A DNA stretch of 64,000 nt from contig CM072512.1 in assembly GCA_036898135.1 (NCBI GenBank), positions 21,129,958 to 21,193,957 of the forward strand, written 5' to 3'. Positions 53,912-64,000 of this stretch are shown one piece after another (the stretch's first letter is position 1; every line of letters begins with the position of its first letter). The notes under the pieces are model-generated. The model ran no database searches, was not told where the DNA came from, and was given only the letters and a program-made list of their open reading frames with translations. The position numbers and the translations under genes were made by a program. The DNA is from Oncomelania hupensis (Eukaryota > Mollusca > Gastropoda > Littorinimorpha > Pomatiopsidae).

Positions 53912-54159
53912 GTCTTCCTTGTGCTAGTTCAATGTCACTTTGACTTTGCCAATAAAACGTCCCGTTTTCCTGTTATTGTATTTTAATTGACGTCTTTGGC
54001 TTCAAAGGTCGAAATCGCCACACAGTCGGTCCTCTCAGGACTAGTGACCGGAACTTGTTATGGGCTTAGCGGGTGGTGAGTGGACATCGCCGCTTCGTTA
54101 CACAGTCACCGCCTTCAAGCTGCAGTGGCGCTAACGCAGTCCAAGATGATGCTTCCACA

Positions 54160-54163
54160 CTGC

Positions 54164-54220
<57 letters not shown>

Positions 54221-54244
54221 CGTCGTCGTCATTGTTGTTGTTAT

Positions 54245-54311
<67 letters not shown>

Positions 54312-54638
54312 CATGTAGAAGTGGAGGTGAAGGAGGACGACGAGGATGAGAAAAATGATAACCAGAGGAGTCCTCGGCCTTTTTCATTCACTGTTGCTTC
54401 ATTCCCTGCATTGCACGATGTTTCTACTGCTGCTGTTTATGAAAATGAAGATGGATGAGGGGATAAATGAGGATGACGGCGAGTAGGAGGACGTATCATT
54501 GGCTTTTATCCACAACTGGACTCAGGTCAACACCCCCTGTTTGTTTACAAAGCCTGTTTACTGTTGCTGTTGTTGTTGATGATGATGATGATGATGATGA
54601 TGACAAAGAAGAAGAAGTTGTTTATATTTATAATAATA

Positions 54639-54697
<59 letters not shown>

Positions 54698-54710
54698 AAT
54701 GATGATGATT

Positions 54711-54786
<76 letters not shown>

Positions 54787-55209
54787 CAAAGAAGAAGAAG
54801 TAGTTTTTTTTAATTTATTTATGATGATGATGATGATGATGATGATTATGATGGTGATGATGATTATGTGGAAGAGGGGCTGGAGGAGGACGACAAGGAT
54901 GAGAAAAACGGTAACCCGAGGAGTCCTCGGCCTTTTTCATTCATTGTTGCTTCATTCCCTGCATTGCAAGATGCTACTGCTGCTGTTTATGACAATGAGG
55001 ATGAATGAGGGGATGAAAGAAGGTGAGGGTGACGACGTTAGCAAGAGGAATCGTTGCTTTTTAGCCACAATGGGACTCCGATCAACGTGCAACACTCCTT
55101 GTTGAATACAAAACCTGTTTTAGTGTTGTTGTTGTTGTTGTTGTTGATGATGATGATTACAATGATATGAGGAAGAAGGGGAGGAGAAGAATGTTGTTGT
55201 TGTTGTCAT

Positions 55210-55252
<43 letters not shown>

Positions 55253-55720
55253 AAAGAAGCTGTTATTGATGATGCTGGTGATGATGATAACGATGATGAT
55301 GGTGTGTAAGAGAAGGTGGAGGAGGACGACGATGATAAAAAAAACCCCGATAACCAGAGGAGTCTTCGGCCTTTTTCATTCACTGTTGCTTCATTCCCTG
55401 CATTGCAAGATGCTGCTACTGCTGCTGTTTATGACAATGAGAATGGATGAGGGGATGAAAGAGGATGACGATGATGACGAGAAGGAGGACGTATCATTGG
55501 CTTTTGTCCATAAGGGGACTCAGATCAACACTCAGTATTGACTATAAAGCCTACTTACTTTTGTTGCTTTTGTTTTTGTTGTTGTTGTTGTTGATGTAGT
55601 TGATGATGATGATGAGAGGAGAGGAGGAAGAGAAAGAGGAGGATGTTGGGGTTGTTGTTATTGATGACGATGATGATGATGAGGAGGAGGATTATGACGA
55701 TGACGATGACGGACGACAAC
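54160..55720 (+). repeat. Macrosatellite: three or more units with embedded GTT/GAT tracts
   Basis: A block of about 230 bases recurs near 54330-54570, 54880-55130 and 55310-55570. Shared phrases are GAGGAGTCCTCGGCCTTTTT, TTGCTTCATTCCCTGCATTGC and CTGCTGCTGTTTATGA. Each block is followed by a (GTT)n(GAT)n tract of different length. Further triplets continue to 55720. The Asp-rich frame at 54467-55105 spans triplet tracts and is probably not a gene. Confidence 0.9.
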
Positions 55721-57003
55721 GACGAAGAAGAAGACGAAAAAAGAAGAAGAAAAAGCTGATGAAAAAGAAGAAGGAGAAGACTACCTCATATATATATACG
55801 ATCTCCGCAATATGTTTTCCTTTACAAATCCAAGAGTTAAACAGTAATGAGAATTTCCAAAAAATCCGATTCACTGTGTCATTCGTCTTTCTTTACTTCC
55901 CTCCCCTGTGTGAGGCAAAGACATGAATAATTCACCAAAATGTCTTCCTTCACATAAAAAGCAGAATTTAAATTCCGGTACGGGCAAAATGACAATATCA
56001 CCAAGCAGGAAAGAAGTAGAACACATGAAACTATGACCTATATTTGAATATTTCATGAAGAAGGGGACGAAGAATAAAAGAGGAGGAGAAGAAGAAGGAG
56101 GAGGAGGAGAATAATAAGAAGAAGAACAACAAGAACAACAGATAAATAAACAATAAAGACACAACCAAAACAAAGCCAAAATATATTAGTCTCATCTAGA
56201 TTTATATTTCAACTTCCCCCAGAAGGACCTCCGGGGTGTCAAAATCTGCATACATGCATTTCACAACCTTAAGACAAAAAGAGTCAGTTTGAAACTTTTT
56301 TCCGCGAGTGAAGGCGGAAGTCCGCAAACATTTTGTTTTTACTCTAGTTAAAATGTAGAAGAAAGTCTCCGAAAGGCTTAATTGAATCTTTGTTCAATTT
56401 CACTTGCAACCTATTTGCAAATTAAAAGGGCGATGTCAATGTTATCTATATTATATTCCACAGCTGTTTCATGCAATGGAAATTTCAATTATATACAGTA
56501 TAATACTACTAAGTATTCCTCTTAAACACACTCAATTTCTCCTTCGTCGACTCTCTCTTTCCCTCGCGCGCGCGCGCGCACGATTCCGCGCGATTTTGTA
56601 TGTCTGTCGATGTACCCTGTAACAAATAACTAAATTCAAGGCCTTTGCTTTATCGGTTTTTGGTTGAAGTGCTGGATAGTAGTTTATGGAACAGCCTTGG
56701 TGCTTTTGTTTACCGCTTCCTCCATTCAGGACAGACTTGTAGAAAACCCGAGTGGTAAGCATGCATAGCCCGCAAATTTGACAAGGACATAAGACTCAAG
56801 TCTCTAGACTCAAATTTTATTTCATTTCAATACAAGAATACTATTTTTTTTTTTTTGCAGCGAGATATAATATGTAAAATAAAATGAAATACACATGCAA
56901 ACAAACCGCAAATAATGGTGATTCATACTGAATTATTTCACAACAGTAAAAGCCAATATCAATACAAAACAAGTGCTGGACCCTTACAGGTGCAGAGTTC
57001 CCT
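55721..57003. other. No gene seen
   Basis: About 1.28 kb. Purine-rich (GAA/GGA) sequence to 55780 and at 56055-56150; a CGCGCGCG run at 56566-56580. No supported gene. Confidence 0.45.
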
Positions 57004-57027
57004 CGCATGCTGTCTCTCTCTCTCTAC

Positions 57028-57061
<34 letters not shown>

Positions 57062-57066
57062 CACAA
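57004..57066. repeat. (CT)n(CA)n microsatellite
   Basis: CT units with an ACCT interruption, then CA units. Confidence 0.95.
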
Positions 57067-57265
57067 AAACGTATACACCCTGTGTTTTAGACAATGAAGA
57101 AGAAGGACAAAAATGGAGAAGGAGGATGAGGAAGAGGATTATGGAGAAAATATTCCTGGGTTTTGAAGATATATGTCCTAGGCGGTTGAGTGCCAGTTAC
57201 ATAAATACGACGAAAGAAGCGTTGGGCCTAAGAATGAAAGCTAGCGTCTTGGACGGCTTAAGTTA

Positions 57266-57750
57266 GATTCTTCCAGTAATTTGGGTTAAAAAAAATAGGA
57301 TTAGAACAAAAAACACCACACACACTGCAAATTATGACGTCACAATCATGACTTCACCCGATATGCATACATTTTTGTTATCTGGAAGTGTTCAATATTT
57401 GGTAACTAAATACCAAGTTTCACAGAAATCCGTCCATTAGTTTCAGAGAAAAGTGAGCAAGATAAATAACTAAATAAAATAATAAATATTACGTCACCAC
57501 GATGACGTCACTCAATATACATAAGTTTTAACTGAGGCTCAATGTATCTGTACACTCTCATTACACACACATTTTAAAGGATATGTTTCAAACTTTTTTT
57601 TAAAGGGGCGTCATCTTGATTACGTCACTCGATTTGCATAGTTTGGTATTAGTTGGAGGAATAGGTAAAGTCTAAGTATATAAGCTTACTAAACTTCAAT
57701 CTAATCCCTCCAGTAGTTTGGAAGAAAATATGATTAGAACAAACCCCCCA
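57266..57750. repeat. Imperfect direct repeats with TGACGTCA-like sites
   Basis: TCCAGTAATTTGGG..ATTAGAACAAA (57272-57310) recurs as TCCAGTAGTTTGGA..ATTAGAACAAA (57707-57742). Between them, a motif of the form GACGTCAC followed by CGATATGCATA-like bases occurs three times (57335, 57502, 57625). It resembles an old tandem or dispersed repeat. No gene. Confidence 0.6.
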
Positions 57751-57772
57751 GACCCCTCCCCCCAAAAAAACT

Positions 57773-58622
57773 GTTGTCGGCTATGAGTGTCCATTTAGAA
57801 TCGCCAGTGAACTGTTCTTCAGCGATTAGGTCTTCTCTGACGATGACTCCACTGCAACCAGAGTCTCTTAGGGCAGTCACTTCGTGATTTCCGACGCGTC
57901 CCTTGGAAACAGGCATGTTCTGGACGGTCACAGCTGCGCTGGCGACGACGAGGATGGATTTCCCGTTGGCAAGGAGAAGTTGGCCATCAGTCATGCACTC
58001 TTGCACGTCCGCAGGAGTAGCTGTGCTCTCGGTCTCACTCGGAAGAATGACGCTCCCGCCGCACACCTGATGGTCGGATCTACTGGTTTGCCGTTGATTG
58101 GAGAACCGCCTCTGCCGGTTGCCCGCCGCTGCATTGTTTGTCCGTACTGCTCCGCTGTCCGCTTCTTTTGTTTTGAGGACAGTTAGCCGCTCTGTGGTCT
58201 GTAGCGTTGCAGATGAAAAACCCTCTCGAATGCCCTTCCCTGGGAGCTGGCGTGGAGTCCGTGTTTCTCTGGCTCGTCTGACTCCCCTGGATCTGGTTCC
58301 CATGGTTTCCAGTCTTCTGAAAACGCTTCGTCGCCTGGGGTGGACCTAGCGTCTTCCCGTGAGCGAGGAGATATATTTCAGCAACCTCGGTCACATCATT
58401 AAGCGTCTGCAGCTTCTGTAATTCTAAGTGGGTCGCCAGGTCCTTGTGACAGGCACTGAGGAATTGCTCCTTCACGATCAGGTCATGGAGGCTTTCGTAA
58501 GACTTCCCTTTGCCTGATAGTTCCACCCACTTGTGTAAGTATGACGACAGGCGCTCAACAAATTGCTTTGGTGTCTCGTCTGACAAAGGCCGGCATTCAC
58601 GGAAGCGTTTACGGTAGCCCTA
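57773..58622 (-). pseudogene. gag-protease fragment of an element B relative
   Basis: The minus strand matches element B from about 23660 to 24503 at high similarity, from the capsid C-terminus through the zinc knuckle to just past the protease DSG. There are no LTRs, leader or integrase. The first Cys of the knuckle reads Phe, and the frame shifts near 58130 between knuckle and protease, so it is dead. The ends do not coincide with any element boundary; one abuts a CCCCCCAAAAAAA run. It shows that element B's family has older members nearby. Confidence 0.92.
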
Positions 58623-58690
58623 TAAACCCTGCATTATTTTTTCAAGATCAATGACGTTTGTGACACGGATCTGATTTCCATGGGCATGGG

Positions 58691-58733
58691 ACACACGCAC
58701 ACACCCCCCCCCACACACACACACCTACACACA

Positions 58734-58769
<36 letters not shown>
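58691..58769. repeat. (CA)n microsatellite with CCC interruption
   Basis: CA units with a C-tract near 58704-58712. Confidence 0.96.
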
Positions 58770-58770
<1 letters not shown>

Positions 58771-58772
<2 letters not shown>

Positions 58773-59127
58773 GTATAAACCATTCAATCGGGAATGTTAT
58801 CAAAACAGGTTACAATTGGGGAATGGTCTTTTTCTCAGTGATATTTACAAATCAAATGTTGTATTTGATAAAAAAAAAAAAATGATTTGTGAATGACGTA
58901 GATCTACAGGATTGATTTTGTTTGTAGCGCATTTTACTACACATGCAGGGGTGTTTAATTTACACGTTTGTCCATCCCATTTTTCGACAAATGGGGAACA
59001 TGCGATTTCTCGATATTTAGGGTTGTTCTATACCGTTTTCCAGTGGAATATGTGGAGAGAAAAAAAAAAGGGAAAATTGTTACCAAGTTTAAATGAAAAA
59101 AATCCCCAGTTGTGCGTTTATAGAAGT
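58771..59127. other. No gene seen
   Basis: AT-rich, no supported frame or repeat match. Confidence 0.5.
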
Positions 59128-59132
59128 ACACA

Positions 59133-59189
<57 letters not shown>

Positions 59190-59218
59190 ACACACACAAA
59201 CCCGCGCGCGCACACACA
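59128..59218. repeat. (CA)n microsatellite
   Basis: About 40 CA units with a CGCGCG interruption near 59204-59210. Confidence 0.97.
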
Positions 59219-59325
59219 CAGCCGAGGTTACACAGTATTATCATGACTTTCCCGAAACGCCACGTACGTTGTGCTGACAATGGGTCATATTTCGTCCCCA
59301 TTTTTAAGTACCCTGCAGTGTTCGA

Positions 59326-59380
59326 ACCCTAACCCTAACCCAAACCCTAACTCTAACCCTAACCCAGCCCTAACCCTAAC
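59326..59380. repeat. Interstitial telomere-like (CCCTAA)n tract
   Basis: Nine degenerate CCCTAA units, followed by TTCTGACGTCAAAACAA (59390-59406), matching the arrangement at 33854-33951. Confidence 0.88.
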
Positions 59381-60602
59381 GGATCATTGTTCTGACGTCA
59401 AAACAAGTAGGCATGTCAATACAAGTTATGTAGATGTTCACTGTTTTGTCCAGATATTACTGTGTAAACAAAGACGCGCGCGCGCAGACACACACGTACA
59501 CACACACAGACGCACGCAAACACACACACAAGAACACACATACAAACAATGAGAGGAGGTAGGCGTACGCTGAAAGTATTTGGGCATTGAATTGTTGGTA
59601 CAGGTGTGTCTTCAAGCGATCCTTGAAGGCAGCAGAGGAAGAGATACGTAGAAGCGCCTGCGGGAGGCTGTTCCAGGGAGGTTTGGCACAGCAGATTTGC
59701 AGGAAGTGGCTTCAGGTCTCTTCTAACTCGTTGATGTTGTCATAGTAACTAGGGCACGGCAGTAGATGTCTAAAGTTTATGTACGTGCATCCAGTAATGT
59801 GCTTTCGCAGTGTACCCCCTCAGTGCATACAGGCTCTCCAGCCCATACCACGGCTTGACCCAGCTGAATCCTAGTTGCCCCTGTTGTTAGTTAGTCTAAT
59901 CCTGATTTATCACCACCTGTGGCTCGACTGTTACTCATCTTAATGCAGTCACCAGAGCGGGTCTCTATGCCCATCTATCGTCCTGTTCTTAATATAAAAA
60001 TGCGTAGTTTAAACATTCCGTATGCAGACATGATATTTAAAAGTCCACTGATGCCAACAGAAGTATTTAATATTCAAAAAAATAGCCCTACCGTATAATA
60101 GTAAATATGCGTGGTCAGCATAGCGTGGGATAATAAGCTTACTTCCATTAGGCGGATGTAGAAAGTGACCAGACATCGATTTGAATCAACAATATTCATT
60201 ATATTATTACTTAATATCTGTGTGTCAGCCACTGAGCTCTTATATAAGAGCTCAGTGGTGTTAGCACGGGATGGAGTGCACAAAGCATCAGGCACCCTCT
60301 ATGCTACTAGCTGTTTCCATGGATAGGCTTTAACTCTTCGATCACCAGGGATTGAAGAGGAATTGAAGAGGGGTTAAAGGATTCAAAAGGTGAACGCAAG
60401 TTGTCAAACTGATTATCAAGGATCCTCCAGCTGAGCAAAGGAAATCGAGCTCAGTTTGCATTGGAGAGTCCCATATATTTTGAAAGATCGAGAGTAAGAT
60501 GCAGATTGCATCTAACGAGTTCCATGATTTACGAGTGAGCCTACTCAGTGGCGGATCTAAGGAAGGGTAGGGGTGTTCCGCAAGTTCTCCCCTCCCCCAC
60601 CC
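59381..60602. other. No gene seen
   Basis: CA/CG-rich run at 59473-59545, then about 1 kb with no supported gene. A GAGCTC-centred hairpin (CACTGAGCTCTTATATAAGAGCTCAGTG) spans 60230-60257. Confidence 0.45.
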
Positions 60603-60960
60603 CACCCCGGGCCATTGTGTTGTGTCCCTGGGAAAGACACTTTACTCCCGTTTCCTATTCCTTCGGATGAGAGTATAAACCGAGGTTTAATCTGTGTGTC
60701 GCAAACATTCCATCATAAAGGAATTTACAGATCCTGACGCTCGTGTTCTAGACGGGTGAGTGCCGGTAACAAGAACACACCCAGCATGCACTTGGTACTT
60801 CTACCCCATCCCTGGCTGGCCAGGATAGTGCTCAGTTGTCCGGGCGTCAGACCATGCGCCCAAAGGCTGCGGGTGGGAGTCTCGGGCGGTTTGAGTTAGA
60901 TCTTAATTGTATCGGCCAGCGCCTAGAGTCTGGCGAGATAAGTGCGCTATAAAAAAATCC
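60603..60960 (+). mobile_element. SINE, L2-tailed family, longest copy
   Basis: Starts near TGTGTCCCTGGGAAAGACAC, runs through CCTTCGGATGAGAGTATAAA and TTCTAGACGGGTGAGTGCCGG to CGGGCGGTTTGAGTTAGA and the GCCAGCGCCTAGAG tail, ending GTGCGCTATAAAAAA plus an (AAT)n run. Other copies: 5575, 12781, 49895, perhaps 150. No pol III boxes were seen in the head, so it could be a LINE 3' end. The tail matches the L2/CR1-like LINE at 7999. Confidence 0.8.
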
Positions 60961-60961
60961 T

Positions 60962-60962
60962 C

Positions 60963-61022
<60 letters not shown>
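60962..61022. repeat. (AAT)n tail microsatellite
   Basis: About 20 AAT units directly after the SINE. Confidence 0.97.
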
Positions 61023-61215
61023 CCAAACTAGCGTCATTTGTGCGATAAAGTTAAAACTACGTTTTTCAATCGTTTAACTTTTTGCATGATTTTGAAATGA
61101 CAGCATTTTATTTGTCGGCCGTACAGGAATAATATTTAGTTCAGCATAAACGTCCTTCTGTCCTCTCGACATTTATTTTTATGACGTCAGCTTACGTGAA
61201 TTACGTCATGAATGC

Positions 61216-61246
<31 letters not shown>

Positions 61247-61296
61247 AAGTGTGTTAGTTGAGCTTAGATCTGATCCGCTTTAAGCTCAATGAAATG
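61023..61296. other. No gene seen; (TG)n at 61216-61240
   Basis: Short spacer with a TG run. Confidence 0.5.
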
Positions 61297-61380
61297 AAAG
61301 ATGGAGTACCTTAGTTAAACGATAATCTGTGGTGCCCCAACGACATTCGACTTACGGTATAGCATAGGATAGGTTAGGAT
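61297..61380 (+). mobile_element. LINE-D 3' end fragment
   Basis: GAAAGATGGAGTACC, TTAAACGAT, TCTGTGGTGCCCC and the ATAGGATAGGTTAGGAT tail match the family's last 80 bases. Confidence 0.85.
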
Positions 61381-61545
61381 CCTCAGCAATGTTGCATTAT
61401 GATTGTGTAGTTACTTTTTGAAATAATGGCAACGACATATTCATACTGAACCGCACATTGCGGTCTCAAAGATACGAGCGTATATACATGAAATAGAAAT
61501 AGATTTACACTAGTGATTAACCATATTATCTCCCAGATACCTCAT
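61381..61545. other. No gene seen
   Basis: Short AT-rich spacer. Confidence 0.5.
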
Positions 61546-61657
61546 AAAGTAACACTATCTTCAGCGTCAAGGGGAAGGAGAGGGGCTTTATCGGGGAAGA
61601 GGGGGGTGGAGGGGGTCAAAGCCCCGCCCCCTGACGCCGAAGATAGTGAAACTTTGA
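61546..61657. repeat. Inverted repeat, about 45-base arms
   Basis: ACTATCTTCAGCGTCA (61555-61570) and its near reverse complement TGACGCCGAAGATAGT (61632-61647) enclose a G-rich centre, with GGGGCTTTA / TCAAAGCCCC inside. Hairpin potential. Confidence 0.8.
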
Positions 61658-61833
61658 ACTCTACCAGTATTCAACCAGTCAATGACACGACAATGACAAT
61701 ACTTCGATTATGAAGGAACAGACTCTTGTCTGATAAAACGCATAAAGAGAAGGATCTGCGACCTTGTCAAAACTAAGACGACTACTAATATATAGTAGCT
61801 TACTATTACTACCTTTTAAGGGCTACCACACCG

Positions 61834-61856
61834 CCCCCCCCCCCCCCCCCCCCCCC
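61834..61856. repeat. (C)23 homopolymer at the start of repeat R copy 2
   Basis: Uninterrupted C run. Copy 1 has only ACGGGGGG-type bases at the same place, so the run expanded in this copy. Confidence 0.95.
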
Positions 61857-62405
61857 GTTGGGTGACGGGGGTTTCAGTATAAATAGTATCCCCACTTTCT
61901 AGAAATTTAGTGCTTTAAATTCCCACTGTCGCTGTCTTTCTCATTCCTGCTCTGTTCTATCAATCTGCTATACTATCTTCTTCTTCGCTACCTTTTTTTC
62001 TGAAAACTCTTCCGGGACAAAACTCCTTATTTGTGTGTGAGGTCTGTTGGATCAGCTTGGGAATATTGGACGCTTTCTGCCAGGTGGTCACTAGGGCTTC
62101 CTATGATGTTATTATTTAGCAATGTAGGCATTTTATATGTATGTGTTTTGTTGATATTTTATAATGATGTTTGTATTCCTTTTTTTGTTTTTGTAAACGG
62201 GGGTTCGATAAATTGAAGTATAGTCTAAGCGTCCTCTGCGTGGGATGTCTTTATCGTAAAGTGACTGGCTGGTGGATAGCTTTCAGCTTTACCACTAGGG
62301 TTTCAGCAGATCTTTTATGCGGATCAGGGGTTGTCTGATCCTGATTTGGCTCGGAAGAGTCCGCTGGACCTAAAGCAATAATCATGTAATGTAATGTAAT
62401 GTACC
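61857..62405 (+). mobile_element. Repeat R, copy 2 (fullest copy)
   Basis: From GTTGGGTGACGGGGG through TATAAATA (61879-61886) to AAGCAATAATC and the ATGTAATGTAATGTAATGTA tail (62385-62404). Copies 1, 3 and 4 lie at 37483, 62453 and 63531. A TATA box near one end and a short-repeat tail at the other suggest a retroposed pol II transcript. A 61-codon frame is similar in three copies but has no recognised domain. Confidence 0.85.
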
Positions 62406-62452
62406 GACCACGTGCATAACGTCACACTGCTAGTGAAAAATTCTGCTTGCTA

Positions 62453-62608
62453 AAAGTTGTGTAAAGTGACTGGCTGGTGGAGTGCCTTCAGTTTTACCAC
62501 TATTGTTGTTTCAGCAGATCTTTTATGCGGATCAGGGGTTGTCTGGTCATGATTTGGCTCGGAAGATTCCGCTGAACCTAAAGCAATAATCATGTAATGT
62601 AATGTAGG
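62453..62608 (+). mobile_element. Repeat R, copy 3, 5'-truncated
   Basis: Covers only the last 155 bases (GTAAAGTGACTGGCTGGTGG to the ATGTAATGTA tail), 48 bases after copy 2. Confidence 0.88.
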
Positions 62609-63003
62609 GCTATCACAAATCCTCTCGGGCACTTACCAGCCACGTGGAATTCCAGAAGCACGCGACAGGATAGCATGGGGAATGCTTAGATACCCTGCGT
62701 TGTTCAGGCCTCAAGTGCACCGATCGATCCTAGTCAGGGTAGTTCGGGCAATCTGCGGCATCACAACTGTTGCTATATAGGGAGAGTGTCCATTGTTCAA
62801 AAGGTCAGTGACTCGGGATGAGGTCGATCTCTCGGCCATCTGTCTGTCCCCTTGACTTTGTACTGATCCGCTATTGTTACCAGATAAGAGGGGTTTGGAG
62901 GATTTGCCCGCTCCCACCCCCACCCCTCATACCCCAGACTTTCTTCTCTCATTAAGAATCTTACACGAACGAGATAATGGATAAAACTGACCAATTCTGA
63001 TTC

Positions 63004-63010
<7 letters not shown>
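62609..63010. other. No gene seen
   Basis: About 400 bases without a supported gene. Confidence 0.5.

Positions 63011-63080
<70 letters not shown>
63011..63080. repeat. (CT)n microsatellite
   Basis: About 35 CT units. Confidence 0.97.
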
Positions 63081-63084
<4 letters not shown>

Positions 63085-63530
63085 CGCCACACTTTTTTTC
63101 GTGTCATATACATGTGCAATTTTCTGATAATTAAATCTAATAACAGAACAAACACAATAAGAATAACGACACCTCCCTCCCCCTCCCCTCCCTTCCTCCA
63201 CACAAAAAAATGACTTTGCTCACTTAACATATTATTTAGGCTATCTGATCCGCTGTATGACGATCTGAAACTAAAACAACAACAACACAACAAAGAAATC
63301 ACCAATAACAACAACAACAACAACAACAAATCTTAATCGCTTTCAAATTTACCGTAAAATTTGGGATACTATCTAGATCCAAGTCATACACTCTTATTTT
63401 CAGTATATTTCTGGCTGCCCTGATAATAACGCCGCGCAACCATCCTGGATGCTTTTTAACGTAAACATTCAATGCACCTTTTTAAGTGTACCAAAAGTAT
63501 AAACCTCGTGCGTGCCCTCGCAGATTTGAT
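63081..63530. other. No gene seen; (ACA)n at 63306-63330
   Basis: AT-rich sequence with a short AAC run. Confidence 0.5.
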
Positions 63531-64000
63531 TTATTGTTGCTTTAGGTCCAGCGGACTCTTCCGAGCCAAATCAGGACCGGACAACCCCCGATCCGCATAA
63601 AAGATCTGCCGAAACAACCCTAGTGGGAAAATTGAATGCCCTCCACCGGCCAGTCACTTTACAATAAAGACATCCCACGCGGGGGACGGCTGAGGGTTGA
63701 CCTCAACTACGCGAACACCCCGGTTACAAAAACAAAATAGAATACAACCATTATTATAAATCATCAACAAAACACATACATATAAAATGCCTATAGTGCG
63801 AAATAATACAATCATAGGAAGCCCTAGTGACCACCCGGCAGAAAGCGTCCAACACTCCCAAGCTGATCCAACAGACCTCATACACAAACAAGGAGTCTTG
63901 TCCAGGAAGAGTTTTCAAGAAAAAAGGTAGGTCATTGATCTAGCGAAGAAGAAGAAAGTATAGCAGAGTGATAGGACAGATCAGGAATGGGAAAGAGCAA
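63531..64000 (-). mobile_element. Repeat R, copy 4, runs off the window end
   Basis: Minus-strand copy: TTGCTTTAGGTCCAGCGGAC, TGATCCGCATAAAAGATCTG-type segment near 63589, ACAATAAAGACATCCCACGC and TCATAGGAAGCCCTAGTGAC. The ATGTA tail is not present at its edge (63530). Confidence 0.85.

Noticed and set aside
54467..55105. 212-codon Asp-rich frame as an acidic protein gene
   Set aside because: It spans GAT tracts of a macrosatellite; the frame differs between units and no domain is present.

Overview
The window looks like repeat-dense intergenic DNA from an animal nuclear genome. I could not recognise a single conventional host gene in 64 kb. All recognisable coding sequence belongs to retrotransposons. 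A marine lophotrochozoan, most likely a gastropod mollusc, is my best guess. The grounds are a LINE with a 2A peptide in ORF1, Gmr1-type Ty3/gypsy elements with integrase ahead of reverse transcriptase, L2-like SINEs, interstitial (CCCTAA)n-like tracts, and very long di- and trinucleotide microsatellites. The species is an inference and cannot be fixed from this sequence alone.

Layout: 1-13,334 holds a decayed LINE family with GGATA-repeat tails (here LINE-D), a foldback element hit by a SINE and by LINE-D, an L2/CR1-like LINE remnant, and a second LINE-D copy split by a solo LTR. 13,421-32,219 is a three-level nest. A LINE with well-preserved ORFs (LINE-C) is split in its endonuclease domain by LTR element A (16,129-28,940, duplication CTATG). 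The 3' LTR of A is split by LTR element B (21,981-27,561, duplication CATAC). 32,220-64,000 is mostly short repeats: palindromic elements with TTAGGG-like arms, a family with (ATGTA)n tails (repeat R), SINE copies, a 5S-like internal promoter, minisatellites, a triplet-rich macrosatellite at 54.2-55.7 kb, a stray gag-protease fragment related to B, and more LINE-D tails.

How the parts relate: A and B have related gag proteins and both place integrase before reverse transcriptase. Their defects are complementary. A keeps reverse transcriptase and RNase H but has lost most of its integrase core. B keeps a complete-looking protease and integrase but has lost nearly all of reverse transcriptase and RNase H. 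Both have near-identical LTR pairs, so both moved recently despite the defects, which suggests help in trans. The leader of B carries five perfect three-part heat-shock elements just upstream of gag, and its LTR has an ATF/AP-1-like site. This is the most interesting regulatory feature in the window. In LINE-C, ORF2 continues ORF1 in the same frame after one TAG and has no ATG before the insertion point, and ORF1 has an exact 2A motif behind a hydrophobic leader. All comparisons were made by eye; no alignment or database search was run.
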